A DNA stretch of 64,000 nt from Curtobacterium sp. MCBA15_009 (GTDB taxonomy: Bacteria > Actinomycetota > Actinomycetes > Actinomycetales > Microbacteriaceae), in the NCBI RefSeq assembly GCF_001864895.1, contig NZ_MJGO01000039.1, positions 149,432-213,431 of the forward strand, given 5' to 3'. The notes beneath the pieces were generated by a model. The model searched no databases, was not told the origin of the DNA, and worked only from the letters and a program-made list of their open reading frames with translations. Below, in pieces: positions 33,904-42,324 of the stretch. The position numbers were made by a program, and so were the translations under genes. Position 1 is the stretch's first letter. The number at the start of each line of letters is the position of its first letter.

Positions 33904-34836
33904 TCAACCCGGTTCGATGTCAGTCTCATCTGGCTCTTCAAGGTCGTCGATGCTCGCAGCATCAGTCGTGATGAGTTCAAAGTGGGTCGCAGTCGGAGTA
34001 GCAACGACCTCGATCCTTCTTTGCAAAGCCGTGAGGGACTCCTTGCTAGCCGAACGGCCAACCAACAGCACTACGCGGGCCAAGTCGTCGGAGATCCTTG
34101 CACTGACAAGCGCTGCTCCGGCTTGCGGGTCGCTGTCCACCATCTCCTTGACGAGTCGCGCGAATCGGTCACTCCTCAGCTTTTCGTAGAGGACACGGGA
34201 CGACGTCTTGATTCGGGGCTCAGAGACATCCGGCTGACTGAACTCAGAGCGTTTACGATTAAGGGAGAACGCCGCCTCGCCGGTCTGCTCGATGCGCCGT
34301 ACTCTCTCGACCAGCTCGGAAAGCATGTCACTGTCGGATCGGATAGGTTCGTTCCCATCGTCGCCTTCCAACGGCTTCCAGGAATCCCGGATACTCGGCC
34401 AGACGACAGCCAGTAGCGCCTCGAACGCTTGATCCGGCAGATTCTTGTTTGCGGCCGTGGCAACCTGCTTCAGCAAATCGGCCATGTCGTTCTCGTCCTC
34501 AAAGTTTGTCGCTTGTCGAGGTGCTAATGGCGTCGTGATGTCACTGATCCGCAAATCGAGCAGAACCGTTGAAACGGGACATCCGAGGCTGGCGAGCCAA
34601 CCACCCTCGTAGTTGAGCCACGGCGCCTCCTGATTCGACTTCGAGATCAGTACAACCCCGTAAGCCGCTGATCGCAGTTCAGCGTTGATGACCTCGATGC
34701 CATCCGCACCCTTGGCGATACTCTTGCTTGACACAAAGACATCTACCTCAACGGCACACAGGGTAGGCAAGGCCGCTTTCAAAGCTTCCGCGACGGCACG
34801 CTCGGGCTCCCCCGACCAGCTAATGAAGATCTTCAC
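33904..34836 (-). CDS. TIR-domain protein, candidate defence effector
   Basis: A 310-aa protein. Residues 1-140 form a TIR_2-type domain: start MKIFISWSGEPERAVAEALK, VFVSSKSIAKGADG, and VVLISKSNQEAPWLNYEGGW with Glu77 where catalytic TIR enzymes have their NADase glutamate. Residues about 165-300 are helical and charged, without a recognised domain; they could sense a trigger. It is leftward, opposite to all late genes, and lies alone between early and late modules. GTG 34836 has no ribosome site, and TAACGT seven bases upstream suggests a leaderless message from its own promoter. GC content is lower than its surroundings. TIR fold is firm; NAD cleavage and phage exclusion are inferred. Confidence 0.82.
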   Translation of the reverse strand: MKIFISWSGEPERAVAEALKAALPTLCAVEVDVFVSSKSIAKGADGIEVINAELRSAAYGVVLISKSNQEAPWLNYEGGWLASLGCPVSTVLLDLRISDITTPLAPRQATNFEDENDMADLLKQVATAANKNLPDQAFEALLAVVWPSIRDSWKPLEGDDGNEPIRSDSDMLSELVERVRRIEQTGEAAFSLNRKRSEFSQPDVSEPRIKTSSRVLYEKLRSDRFARLVKEMVDSDPQAGAALVSARISDDLARVVLLVGRSASKESLTALQRRIEVVATPTATHFELITTDAASIDDLEEPDETDIEPG

Positions 34837-35193
34837 GTTCCAGACGTTACGGCATCGAAGGCCGCGCCATCGAAATGCCCTCGACAGTCTCCGGCGCGCA
34901 TCAGGCCAAGAGCCAGCCGCCGGTCATGGTGGTTCGCCCACCCGCGGAGCCGAACCGCGAGAACAAGCAGGCCAGCCCGCCGCTTAAGCCGTCCAGGGGA
35001 CGACAGACGGGCACCGCCTTCGAGTGGGCGGACAGGACAAGCGCGACGGTGCTGCCACCGTCAGCCGTTCAATCGGATCCGCCCCTGCCGCCCACTAGTC
35101 GTGCACCCGCACACTTCCTCGTACCCGCCGACACGCACCGCCACCGCACCCGCCGTCAAGCCCCCTGGGAGGCACGACTGCACAGCGACCAAC
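34837..35193. other. 357-bp region without a supported gene
   Basis: Rightward open frames cross this stretch but encode Pro/Arg-rich strings with no ribosome site. It probably holds the TIR promoter at its left edge and may hold the start of the rightward late transcript. Confidence 0.5.
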
Positions 35194-35445
35194 ATGCCGC
35201 GGCGCGAGCACGAGGAACACGAGTTCGTGCTTGCTTCGCGGCCGACGGCACCGGTGAAGCGTGGCGACCGATTTGCTCCCGGCGAAGTCATCTCGCCCGG
35301 GTCGACCGATGTTCCGTCCGAGATGCCGCCGGCCTACGTCACCCCACGCGGAGCTATCCGCTCTATGGTCGGTGACTTGCCATCAGCATGGCCAGGGGCG
35401 GACCGAGATCCGCTCACAGTAGCCATGTACGAAGGTCGCGACTAG
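35194..35445 (+). CDS. small hypothetical protein (83 aa)
   Basis: ATG 35194 opens an 83-aa frame: PRREHEEHEFVLASRPTAPV, GDRFAPGEVISPG, VGDLPSAWPGADRDPLTVAM. The composition is protein-like, unlike its frame upstream. It converges with the leftward gene at 35442, overlapping by 4 bp. The start has no clear ribosome site and GTG 35101 is an alternative. Unknown function. Confidence 0.42.
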   Translation: MPRREHEEHEFVLASRPTAPVKRGDRFAPGEVISPGSTDVPSEMPPAYVTPRGAIRSMVGDLPSAWPGADRDPLTVAMYEGRD

Positions 35446-35933
35446 GCCAGGCGGGAATGCTGCTCCTTTGAGCGGCTCTCCTTCGGCTTCTTCCCCGCGC
35501 GGTATTGCTCCACATAGGCCTGCCAATCGAGGCCGTTGTCGAAGGAGATCGTGGCCGGGTCCAGCAGAGTCCACTCGCGAACCCCGCGCCCAGGAATCTC
35601 CGCCGGCAAGTCGGATCCGGACCAAGCCTCGCCAAGACGAATGTGGTCGAAGCTCGAGATGGAGATCCGGGCTTCGGGACGGGCGAGCCCTACATCGTAG
35701 ATGCTCACCGCTTCTGCACCGAGGTTCTGGACCGTCAGCTTGAACGAGATGCGGTCGACAGGATGCCCGGGGTCATCGAGGTCGTCGGTCCCGTACTCGG
35801 TCTCCACCGCGTGTTCGCGTTGCAGACCGACGCGGAGTCGTGGCGCACGCCGCGCGGCCGTGAATATTTGCCACCCAAGGGTGAAGACCGACAGCCCAAA
35901 AGCAGCAACCGCTACCCAGGTCACATTGCTCAC
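35442..35933 (-). CDS. membrane-anchored hypothetical protein
   Basis: A 163-aa protein with one N-terminal membrane helix (VTWVAVAAFGLSVFTLGWQI) and a strand-rich soluble domain: PVDRISFKLTVQNLGAEAVS, EIPGRGVREWTLLDP. This resembles small envelope proteins with an Ig-like outer or inner domain. GTG 35933 overlaps the stop of the upstream gene by one base, so the two form a leftward pair. It may alter the lysogen surface, for example against superinfection; that is inference. Confidence 0.65.
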   Translation of the reverse strand: MSNVTWVAVAAFGLSVFTLGWQIFTAARRAPRLRVGLQREHAVETEYGTDDLDDPGHPVDRISFKLTVQNLGAEAVSIYDVGLARPEARISISSFDHIRLGEAWSGSDLPAEIPGRGVREWTLLDPATISFDNGLDWQAYVEQYRAGKKPKESRSKEQHSRLA

Positions 35934-36133
35934 TACTGCGCTCCCCCACGCTCCCCGCGGAGCCGCTCCTTCTCTGCATCGAGCGCCAGCTCGCGCTCGG
36001 CTTGCTCTCGCAGCATGCGTGCGCGCAGCTCGGCATCTCGGGCGGGGTTCGAGCGGAGCTTCGCGATGAACGGGAGCAGCAGGATCGCCAGCACGAGCAC
36101 AGAGAAGATGGCGATGGGCACAGAACCGTCCAT
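35933..36133 (-). CDS. small membrane protein with coiled-coil tail
   Basis: A 66-aa protein with an N-terminal membrane helix (VPIAIFSVLVLAILLLPFIA) followed by a charged helix (LRARMLREQAERELALDAEK). Its stop overlaps the start of the next leftward gene. TAGGCT six bases before ATG 36133 could be a -10 box of a nearly leaderless promoter. Likely partner of the membrane protein downstream. Confidence 0.6.
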   Translation of the reverse strand: MDGSVPIAIFSVLVLAILLLPFIAKLRSNPARDAELRARMLREQAERELALDAEKERLRGERGGAQ

Positions 36134-36262
36134 GGGATGAGCCTAGCTCGCACCACACCAGGCCGAGACCCCCGAGGGAAGCCGCGCTGGCATGCGGACC
36201 CCGGACGAGGACGGCCGGCCACTTCCGCACGCAACGTCAGCGGCTGCCGATAGGAACGCCCC

Positions 36263-36439
36263 GTGTCCTGCAAGAAGATCCGCTACCGAGACCGCATCGC
36301 CGCGTTGCTCGCGATGGCGAACGCGCAACACCGTGACAGCTCCGTACGACCCAGGACTGAGCAACGCGCGTACCGCTGCCCAGCGCGCCGAGGCTGGCAC
36401 CTCACCTCTCGCGCCGACAGAGGACGCCCCTCCACCTGA
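36263..36439 (+). CDS. small basic actinophage protein (58 aa)
   Basis: GTG 36263 encodes a 58-aa basic protein with KKIRYRDRIAALLAMANAQH and TEQRAYRCPARRGWHLTS. Short proteins with this YRDRIAALLA and YRCP..WHLT pattern recur in actinophage genomes, as I recall, upstream of the packaging genes; the usual second cysteine of the ribbon is lost here. AGGAA lies upstream. Function unknown. Confidence 0.75.
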   Translation: MSCKKIRYRDRIAALLAMANAQHRDSSVRPRTEQRAYRCPARRGWHLTSRADRGRPST

Positions 36440-36451
36440 CAGGAGCCGACC

Positions 36452-36613
36452 GTGAAGCTCTCCGAACTGCGCGCTCTCCTCACCGCCTCCGGCGTGAAGA
36501 CCACCGCCGGGATCGACCGGTTCGACGTGAAGCGCGCCGCCGGCGTGGTCATCGGCGTCGACGTGATGTTCACCGACGGCACCGTCACCTACCTGCCCGT
36601 GGAGGGATCCTGA
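36452..36613 (+). CDS. 53-aa hypothetical protein
   Basis: GTG 36452 with AGGAG seven bases upstream encodes a 53-aa protein: LSELRALLTASGVKTTAGID and VVIGVDVMFTDGTVTYLPVE. The last base of its stop is the first base of the next start (TGATG). A good ribosome site and coupling make it real; the family is unknown. Confidence 0.7.
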   Translation: MKLSELRALLTASGVKTTAGIDRFDVKRAAGVVIGVDVMFTDGTVTYLPVEGS

Positions 36614-36987
36614 TGCCCAAGCTCGCGAAAACGATCGTCGTGAACCGCCGAGGCCAGCGAGAGTTCAGCCTGACCGTCGACGGTGAGGAGTTCGGCTACC
36701 TCCTCGCACGGGAACCGATCACCACCACCACCGACCCGGAAGACCTCGGGACCGTGAACCTCACGCTCATCGCCGCGAGGATCACCGTCGTCGACGACTC
36801 GACGTTCAGCAACCAGCACGGCAACACCGACCTCAGCCCCGATGCCGCCCGCGACCTGCTCAACAAGCAGCGAGGCGTGCACGATGGGCACGACGTCGTC
36901 CAGCACCGAGACGGGAAGCCGCCGTGGTGCAACCACTGCGGTCTGACGAGCGACGGCAAGCAGCCGGTCTCCCGCTTCCGGGATTAG
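36613..36987 (+). CDS. hypothetical protein (124 aa) with C-terminal CxxC
   Basis: A 124-aa protein with a strand-rich start (TIVVNRRGQREFSLTVDGEE), a central VNLTLIAARITVVDDS and a C-terminal knuckle WCNHCGLTSDGK. It is coupled to the gene before it. It looks like a small early-late actinophage protein of unknown role. Confidence 0.65.
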   Translation: MPKLAKTIVVNRRGQREFSLTVDGEEFGYLLAREPITTTTDPEDLGTVNLTLIAARITVVDDSTFSNQHGNTDLSPDAARDLLNKQRGVHDGHDVVQHRDGKPPWCNHCGLTSDGKQPVSRFRD

Positions 36988-37032
36988 CCCGGGTACCGGT
37001 CCCAGACCGGAGCCCGGGTGCCGGCTACCCGG

Positions 37033-37185
37033 ATGGGTACCGGAACCCCAATCGTCCCCGTCGGCACGCCCGACCCGATGACCGCGCACCGGACCAGGAC
37101 GAACACCCGCACCTCGCTCGAGCCCATCGACTACGACAGCGAGGGCGCACCGCTGTACGCATGGCAGCTCGACGACGAGCGCTGA
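37033..37185 (+). CDS. 50-aa hypothetical protein
   Basis: ATG 37033 encodes a 50-aa protein ending EPIDYDSEGAPLYAWQLDDE. An internal ATG (37078) is the alternative start. It lies directly before the HNH gene, whose AGGAG follows the stop. The acidic C-terminus looks conserved in type; no function is known. Confidence 0.55.
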   Translation: MGTGTPIVPVGTPDPMTAHRTRTNTRTSLEPIDYDSEGAPLYAWQLDDER

Positions 37186-37197
37186 CAGGAGCACAAC

Positions 37198-37509
37198 GTG
37201 GGTGAGCAGTGGTCCGGCAGCACACGCAAGCAGCGACTCCCGCGCGACTGGGACGAACGACGCACCACCGTCCGCGATCGAGCAGGCGGCCGATGCCAAG
37301 CCACCATGCGCGACGGCACACGCTGCGTCGAGGTCGGCACGGACTGCGACCACATCGTGCACGGCGACAATCACGCTCTCGCGAACCTGCAGTGGCTGTG
37401 CTCATGGCACCACGACAAGAAGACCGCACGCGAAGCACTCGACGCACGACGACACCAACGCGTCCCGTCCGCGCGCAAGCCTCGCGAGAAGCACCCAGGA
37501 CTCCGGTAG
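37198..37509 (+). CDS. HNH endonuclease of the packaging module
   Basis: A 103-aa HNH nuclease. The ββα-metal core is CDHIVHGDNHALANLQWLCS followed by WHHDKKTAREALD, preceded by a cysteine (GGRCQATMRDGTRCVEV) that helps hold zinc. HNH proteins next to the terminase assist specific genome cutting in cos phages such as HK97. GTG 37198 has AGGAG seven bases upstream. This gene supports a cos-type packaging strategy. Confidence 0.88.
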   Translation: MGEQWSGSTRKQRLPRDWDERRTTVRDRAGGRCQATMRDGTRCVEVGTDCDHIVHGDNHALANLQWLCSWHHDKKTAREALDARRHQRVPSARKPREKHPGLR

Positions 37510-37669
37510 GCACGGGCGCGACGAACGCGCCGCACACGAGCGCACGCAGCCGCACAGGGGGCCTCCCACCCCCTCCCCCCGGGTCCGTCCTGGTCGTAGA
37601 GGTGCTGTGGCTCTCCCCGTGTACGGGTCTGGGGTTTTCCGACCGACCGAGAAGAAAGCGACATATCGC
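37510..37669. other. gene-free gap before terminase, candidate cos region
   Basis: The 160-bp gap between the HNH gene and the first terminase-side gene holds GGCGCG/CGCGCC arms (about 37515-37531) and a run of GGGGG then CCCCTCCCCCC (about 37556-37580). Cos sites usually lie here in HNH-terminase phages. No cut site can be read directly. Confidence 0.35.
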
Positions 37670-37894
37670 ATGGCACGCATCCAGATCCTCACCCTCCCCT
37701 CGCAGGAGCAGGGCGGCTTCGTCAACTACCCGTTCGCTCTGGTCATCGACCAGGTCGAGCACGACGAGATCATCAGCCACGGTGGCGAGACCGTCCGGGC
37801 CATCGAGACCGAGCTGTTCGACAAGGACGCGATCGTCAAGGCGACGGGAGCAACCGGCGTGATCGTCGCTCGCGGCACGCTCGACGTCGCCTGA
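37670..37894 (+). CDS. 74-aa hypothetical protein
   Basis: A 74-aa protein: IQILTLPSQEQGGFVNYPFA, VIDQVEHDEIISHGGETVRA, TGATGVIVARGTLDVA. A short alpha/beta fold is likely. It stands between the HNH gene and terS, 68 bp before terS. Family unknown; small proteins in this spot are typical of actinophages. Confidence 0.7.
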   Translation: MARIQILTLPSQEQGGFVNYPFALVIDQVEHDEIISHGGETVRAIETELFDKDAIVKATGATGVIVARGTLDVA

Positions 37895-37962
37895 TGTCGG
37901 ACTCACCACTCGCCCCCTGACCGAAACGGAGCAGGCGGCCTCACCCGAAACGGGAGCTCACC

Positions 37963-38433
37963 ATGCCTGGTCACGGCCCTGCACCGAAGGACCCGAAGAA
38001 GCGCGCGCGCCGCAACTCGGATCCCACCGTCGTCCGGATCCTTCCCCGCGCTGTCGTCGCGCAGCCCGAGCTGCCGACGATCTCCGTCGAGGAGGACGGT
38101 GAGCTCCGCGAGTTCACGTGGCCGGCGATCACCCGGCAGTGGTGGGACATGTGGGCGACCTCGCCCCTCTCGCTCGACTTCACCGCGACCGACTGGTCGG
38201 AGCTGCGAGATACCGCGCTCATCCACGCCCGCTACTGGAACGGCGACATCAAGCTCGCCGCCGAGCTGCGGCTGCGCACCGCGAAGTTCGGCGCGACTCC
38301 CGAGGACCGTGCCCGGCTCCGAATCACGTTCGCGCAGGCGGAGGAAGCCGAGACGAAGACCACCAACCGTCGGCCGAGCTCGCGCGACCGCTTCGGTGGC
38401 ATCGCGCTTCCCCCGGAAGCGACGGCGAACTGA
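37963..38433 (+). CDS. terminase small subunit
   Basis: A 156-aa protein with the actinophage TerS start GHGPAPKDPKKRARRNSDPT, a middle WPAITRQWWDMWATSPLSLD and ALIHARYWNGDIKLAAELRL, and a C-terminal basic tail. It recognises the phage genome and loads the large subunit. ATG 37963; the stop overlaps terL by one base (TGATG). Confidence 0.85.
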   Translation: MPGHGPAPKDPKKRARRNSDPTVVRILPRAVVAQPELPTISVEEDGELREFTWPAITRQWWDMWATSPLSLDFTATDWSELRDTALIHARYWNGDIKLAAELRLRTAKFGATPEDRARLRITFAQAEEAETKTTNRRPSSRDRFGGIALPPEATAN

Positions 38434-40082
38434 TGCCGTGGCGACCGCTCGACGGCGAGGCGTTCCCGACGCTCGGCTTCCACGTCGCCGACCAGATGGC
38501 CGAGTACCTCGACTACGTCGTCTCCCGCGAGCAGCTCGAGTTCCTCATCCGCCTGTACGAGATCGACCCGCTCAGCTGCAAGCGCGTGAAGACCCGCGCC
38601 GTCGTGCAGCGTCCCCGCGGCTGGGGCAAGTCCCCGTTCCTCGGCGCGACCGGGATCAGCGAAGCGCTGTTCGAGGTCGTCCCCGACGGCTGGGACGCCT
38701 TCGGGCAGCCCGTCGCCCGTCCGTGGATCGACTTCAAGAGCATCATCAACGTTCCGGTCACGGCGACCTCGGACGACCAGGTGCAGAACACGTGGGCACC
38801 GATGCTCGAGATGGCGCGCATGGACGCGCTCGTCAACGAGTTCGACGTCGACCCGATGGACACGTTCATCGCGATCCCCGGCGGCAAGATCGAACCACGC
38901 ACGTCGTCTGGCCGGTCGATCAAGGGCCTGCCCGGCCAGGTCGCCGCGATCATGGACCAGACCGAGGAGTGGGTGAAGGGCAACGGCGGTCTCCGCCTCG
39001 CCCAGAACATCCGCAACAACTCGACGAAGGCGTCCGGGATCACGATCGAGTCCCCGAACGCGTTCACCCCGGGCGAGAACTCGGTCGCCGAGGCTTCCGC
39101 GCGGGACTGGGACCTGATCGAGTCCGGGAAGTACCCCGACCTCGCCGCCGCCCGCCAGATCCTCTACGACCACCGCGAGGCTCCGGCGGACACGGACCCC
39201 GCCGACCGCGACTCCCTCATCGCCGGCCTCCGGTACGCGTACGGCGACAGCTCGGACCACCCCGACGGCTGCGTCCTCCACGACCCGCCCTGCGAGCCCG
39301 GATGGGCACCGATCGAGCGGCAGGCGCTGGCGTTCCTCGACACCTCCAACGACCCGCAGGTGCTGCGCGCCGACTTCCTCAACCAGATCACCCACGCGAC
39401 GAACTCCTACGTCTCGCAGCCCGATCTCAAGGCGATCCAGGCGCTCGACAAGGTGGTCTCGAAGACGGAGCCGGTCACGCTCGGCTTCGACGGCTCGGAG
39501 GGGCGCAAGCCCGGCAAGGGCACCGCCGACTCGACGGTCCTGATCGGCTACTCGGTCACGCAGCGCCACCTGTTCAAGATCGGCGTCTGGGAGCAACCCG
39601 ACGGACCCGCCGGCGAGGGCTGGCGACCGCCGGTGCTGCAGATCGAGGACGCCGTCCGGCAGGCGTTCAAGGACTACAACGTCGTCGGGTTCTACGCGGA
39701 CCCGTCCGCGGGCTGGGCCGGCCACGTGAAGACGTGGGAGGGCGAGTACGCGCGCCGGCTCAAGGTCAAGATGTCGCGCGACGAGCCGATCCGGTGGCGG
39801 CAGAAGGACCTCGCCCGGACGACGGACACGTTCGACCAGCTCGAGTCCGCCATCAGCGGCCGCGACATCACCTACGACGCCTCCCCGGAGCTCACCGCCC
39901 ACTTCATCAACGCCCGCCGCGACCGCCGCCGCTCCGGGTACGTGCTGATGAAGCCCGAGCACGACCCGGACGGCTCGAAGATCGACGCCGCATGGGGCGC
40001 GATGTTCGCTTACGCGGCCGGCATCGACGCCCTCGGCGCGAACCTCACGAAGAAGAAGACGCTCGCCCGCCGCATCCGCTGA
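38433..40082 (+). CDS. terminase large subunit
   Basis: A 549-aa packaging motor and nuclease. The ATPase has a Walker A-like VVQRPRGWGKSPFLGATGI, and IMDQTEEWVKGNGGLR in the expected acidic Walker B position. The C-terminal RNase H-like nuclease carries LGFDGSEGRKPG and VGFYADPSAGWAGH. It cuts concatemers and pumps DNA into proheads. Coupled to terS. Length is normal. Confidence 0.93.
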   Translation: MPWRPLDGEAFPTLGFHVADQMAEYLDYVVSREQLEFLIRLYEIDPLSCKRVKTRAVVQRPRGWGKSPFLGATGISEALFEVVPDGWDAFGQPVARPWIDFKSIINVPVTATSDDQVQNTWAPMLEMARMDALVNEFDVDPMDTFIAIPGGKIEPRTSSGRSIKGLPGQVAAIMDQTEEWVKGNGGLRLAQNIRNNSTKASGITIESPNAFTPGENSVAEASARDWDLIESGKYPDLAAARQILYDHREAPADTDPADRDSLIAGLRYAYGDSSDHPDGCVLHDPPCEPGWAPIERQALAFLDTSNDPQVLRADFLNQITHATNSYVSQPDLKAIQALDKVVSKTEPVTLGFDGSEGRKPGKGTADSTVLIGYSVTQRHLFKIGVWEQPDGPAGEGWRPPVLQIEDAVRQAFKDYNVVGFYADPSAGWAGHVKTWEGEYARRLKVKMSRDEPIRWRQKDLARTTDTFDQLESAISGRDITYDASPELTAHFINARRDRRRSGYVLMKPEHDPDGSKIDAAWGAMFAYAAGIDALGANLTKKKTLARRIR

Positions 40083-40092
40083 GAGGAGACCC

Positions 40093-41433
40093 GTGGCTAC
40101 CACCCCGGCCGAATGGCTCCCGATCCTGGCGAAGCGTCTCGACGCCCCCCAGGAGCGGATCGCGAAGAACCGTTCCTACGCGAACGGCAACGCCCCGATG
40201 CCCGAGATGGGCAAGAACACCCGGGACTCGTGGAAGGCGTTCCAGAAGAAGGCCCGCACGAACTACGGCGGCCTGACGTGCCAGTCGCTCGGCGGCCGGA
40301 TGGTGCCCAACGGGGTCCGCGTCGGCACGTCGACGACGAACCCCGCGGTCGTCGCGGCGCGCCGGGTCTGGCGCGACAACCGCCTCGACGTCGTGTTCAG
40401 CGACGCGATCTCGAACATGCTCACCACGAGCGTCGGCTACCTCATCACCGGCGTCCGCGACGGCCAGCCGATCATCACGTCGGAGAAGCCCGAGCAGGTC
40501 ATCACCGCACCCGACCCGGCGCAGCCCTGGCGCGCTCGTGCAGCGCTCAAGGCGTGGCGGGACCCCGACGTCGGCAAGGACTACGCGCTCGTCTGGCTCC
40601 CCGGCGTCCGGCAGCTGTTCTCCCGCAAGTCGACGAACGACAACGGCACTCCGCAGCCGCAGGTCGCCGGCGACTGGGACGAAGACGGCCCCGCCGAGAT
40701 CCACGCCGGCGGCGTCCCGGTCTACGTCCTCGAGAACAACGACGGCGTCGCCGAGTTCGAGCCGCACATCGACGTCATCGACCGCGCGAACCTCGGCAAG
40801 CTGCAGCGCCTCGTCGTCACCGCGATGCAGGCGTTCAAGCAGCGCGCCATCAAGGGCGGGCTGCCGACCCAGGACGAAGACGGCAACGACATCGACTGGG
40901 CGAAGGTCTTCGACCCGGCCCCCGGCGCACTCTGGGACCTTCCGGACGGCATCGACGTGTGGGAGTCGGCAGAGACCGACATCCGGCCGCTGCTCGAGGG
41001 CGAGAAGACCGATGCGCGCGACTTCGCGGCCGTCACCCTCACCCCACTGTCCGTGTTCATCCCGTCCGGGGAGAACCAGTCCGCCGAGGGCGCGCAGAAC
41101 GCGAACAAGGGCGAGATCCAGAAGGCGAAGAACCGCATCACGCGGGCGACCGCGCCGATGGAAGGGTCCCTCCTCGAAGCGCTCCGCGTGCTCGGCGTCG
41201 ACGACGGCGAGACCGTCGAGCTGCTGTGGGAGCCGCCCGAGCACATCTCGTTCGGTGAGAAGACCCTGGCCGCGAAGCAGGCCAAGGAGGCCGGCATGTC
41301 GGCCCGGTGGATCAAGCAGAACATCATGGGGATGTCGCCGGACGAGATCGACCAGGACGAGTCCAACGCCACCTCCGACGCCCTGCTCACCGCGACCCTG
41401 ATCGGAGCAGCCGGTGGCACTGGCAACGCTTGA
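40093..41433 (+). CDS. portal protein (SPP1 gp6-like)
   Basis: A 446-aa portal of the SPP1-type family: YANGNAPMPEMGKNTRDSWK, LGGRMVPNGVRVG, and a C-terminal crown region with SAEGAQNANKGEIQKAKNRI. It forms the ring through which DNA enters and leaves. GTG 40093 with AGAGGAG upstream. Its end overlaps the MuF gene by 20 bp. Confidence 0.9.
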   Translation: MATTPAEWLPILAKRLDAPQERIAKNRSYANGNAPMPEMGKNTRDSWKAFQKKARTNYGGLTCQSLGGRMVPNGVRVGTSTTNPAVVAARRVWRDNRLDVVFSDAISNMLTTSVGYLITGVRDGQPIITSEKPEQVITAPDPAQPWRARAALKAWRDPDVGKDYALVWLPGVRQLFSRKSTNDNGTPQPQVAGDWDEDGPAEIHAGGVPVYVLENNDGVAEFEPHIDVIDRANLGKLQRLVVTAMQAFKQRAIKGGLPTQDEDGNDIDWAKVFDPAPGALWDLPDGIDVWESAETDIRPLLEGEKTDARDFAAVTLTPLSVFIPSGENQSAEGAQNANKGEIQKAKNRITRATAPMEGSLLEALRVLGVDDGETVELLWEPPEHISFGEKTLAAKQAKEAGMSARWIKQNIMGMSPDEIDQDESNATSDALLTATLIGAAGGTGNA

Positions 41434-42262
41434 CCAGCTGACCGCTGCGCACCAGGCGACGACGGCGAAGATCCGTGACCGGACGCTCGCCGTCACCGCC
41501 GCGCGGTGGGATGCATCCCCGGCGTACCGGGACGCGGACATCGACCGGCTGATCTCGCAGATCCTCCCGCAGGTGCAGGCCAGCCAGCTCGCGACAGCGA
41601 CGCTCACCGGCGCGTACATCGGGCAGGCCGCGCGCCTCGCTGGCACGGAGGTTGCGCCGGCGACCGTGAACCGCGACGCGATCCTCGGCTACCGGGGCAC
41701 ACCCTCGGCAGACGTCTACCGACGCGGCGCGGTCACGCTGTACACGGCGCTGTCGAACGGCTCCCCGTTCGACGCAGCGGTCGCGTACGGGCTCGACCGG
41801 ATGCTCACGATCGTCGCGACCGAACTGCAGCAGGCGAAGAACCGGCAGGCGCAGCGTGCGCTCGAGGCGTCCGGGTTCTACGGCTACCGCCGCGTCCTCA
41901 CCGGCCTCGAGAACTGCGCGCTGTGCGCCATCGCCTCGACGCAGAAGTACAGCAAGCACGAGCTCATGCCGATCCACCCCGGCTGCGACTGCGGCGTGCA
42001 GCCGGTGCGCGAGGCGGACGGGCCGGCCACGATCCTCGACCCCGACCTGCTCGAGCGCACCCACACGCTCATCGACCAAAAGCTCGGCGGCACCGACCGC
42101 GGCGCGCGCGACCTCGGTCTCGACAAGCGCTCCTCCGCGGACAAGCCCCTCAGCGACTTCACGGACCTCGTCGTCGTCAACGACCACGGCGAGCTCGGCC
42201 CCACCCTCGCGTGGCGGTCCGACAAGTTCACCAGCGCCGCGGACATCGCCGCGCTCACCTGA
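41414..42262 (+). CDS. MuF-like capsid morphogenesis protein
   Basis: A 282-aa minor head protein. The MuF signature near the C-terminal third is GLENCALCAIASTQKYSKHE followed by PIHPGCDCGVQPV. It is made just after the portal, as in SPP1-type phages, and is usually packaged in the head. The last 70 residues do not match a known toxin domain. GTG 41414 lies within the end of the portal gene. Confidence 0.88.
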   Translation: MALATLDQLTAAHQATTAKIRDRTLAVTAARWDASPAYRDADIDRLISQILPQVQASQLATATLTGAYIGQAARLAGTEVAPATVNRDAILGYRGTPSADVYRRGAVTLYTALSNGSPFDAAVAYGLDRMLTIVATELQQAKNRQAQRALEASGFYGYRRVLTGLENCALCAIASTQKYSKHELMPIHPGCDCGVQPVREADGPATILDPDLLERTHTLIDQKLGGTDRGARDLGLDKRSSADKPLSDFTDLVVVNDHGELGPTLAWRSDKFTSAADIAALT

Positions 42263-42324
42263 CTTCCCCACGCCGTGGGGAGTGGCCGAAACGGCCAACC
42301 ACCAACCCGAAACGGGAGATACCG

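Noticed and set aside
34875..35375. A 166-codon rightward frame after the TIR gene
   Set aside because: It is Pro/Arg/His-rich without hydrophobic pattern or ribosome site, and overlaps the better frame at 35194-35445.
41414..42262. A toxin domain at the C-terminus of the MuF protein
   Set aside because: Some MuF proteins carry toxins, but the last 70 residues here show no catalytic motif or length for one.
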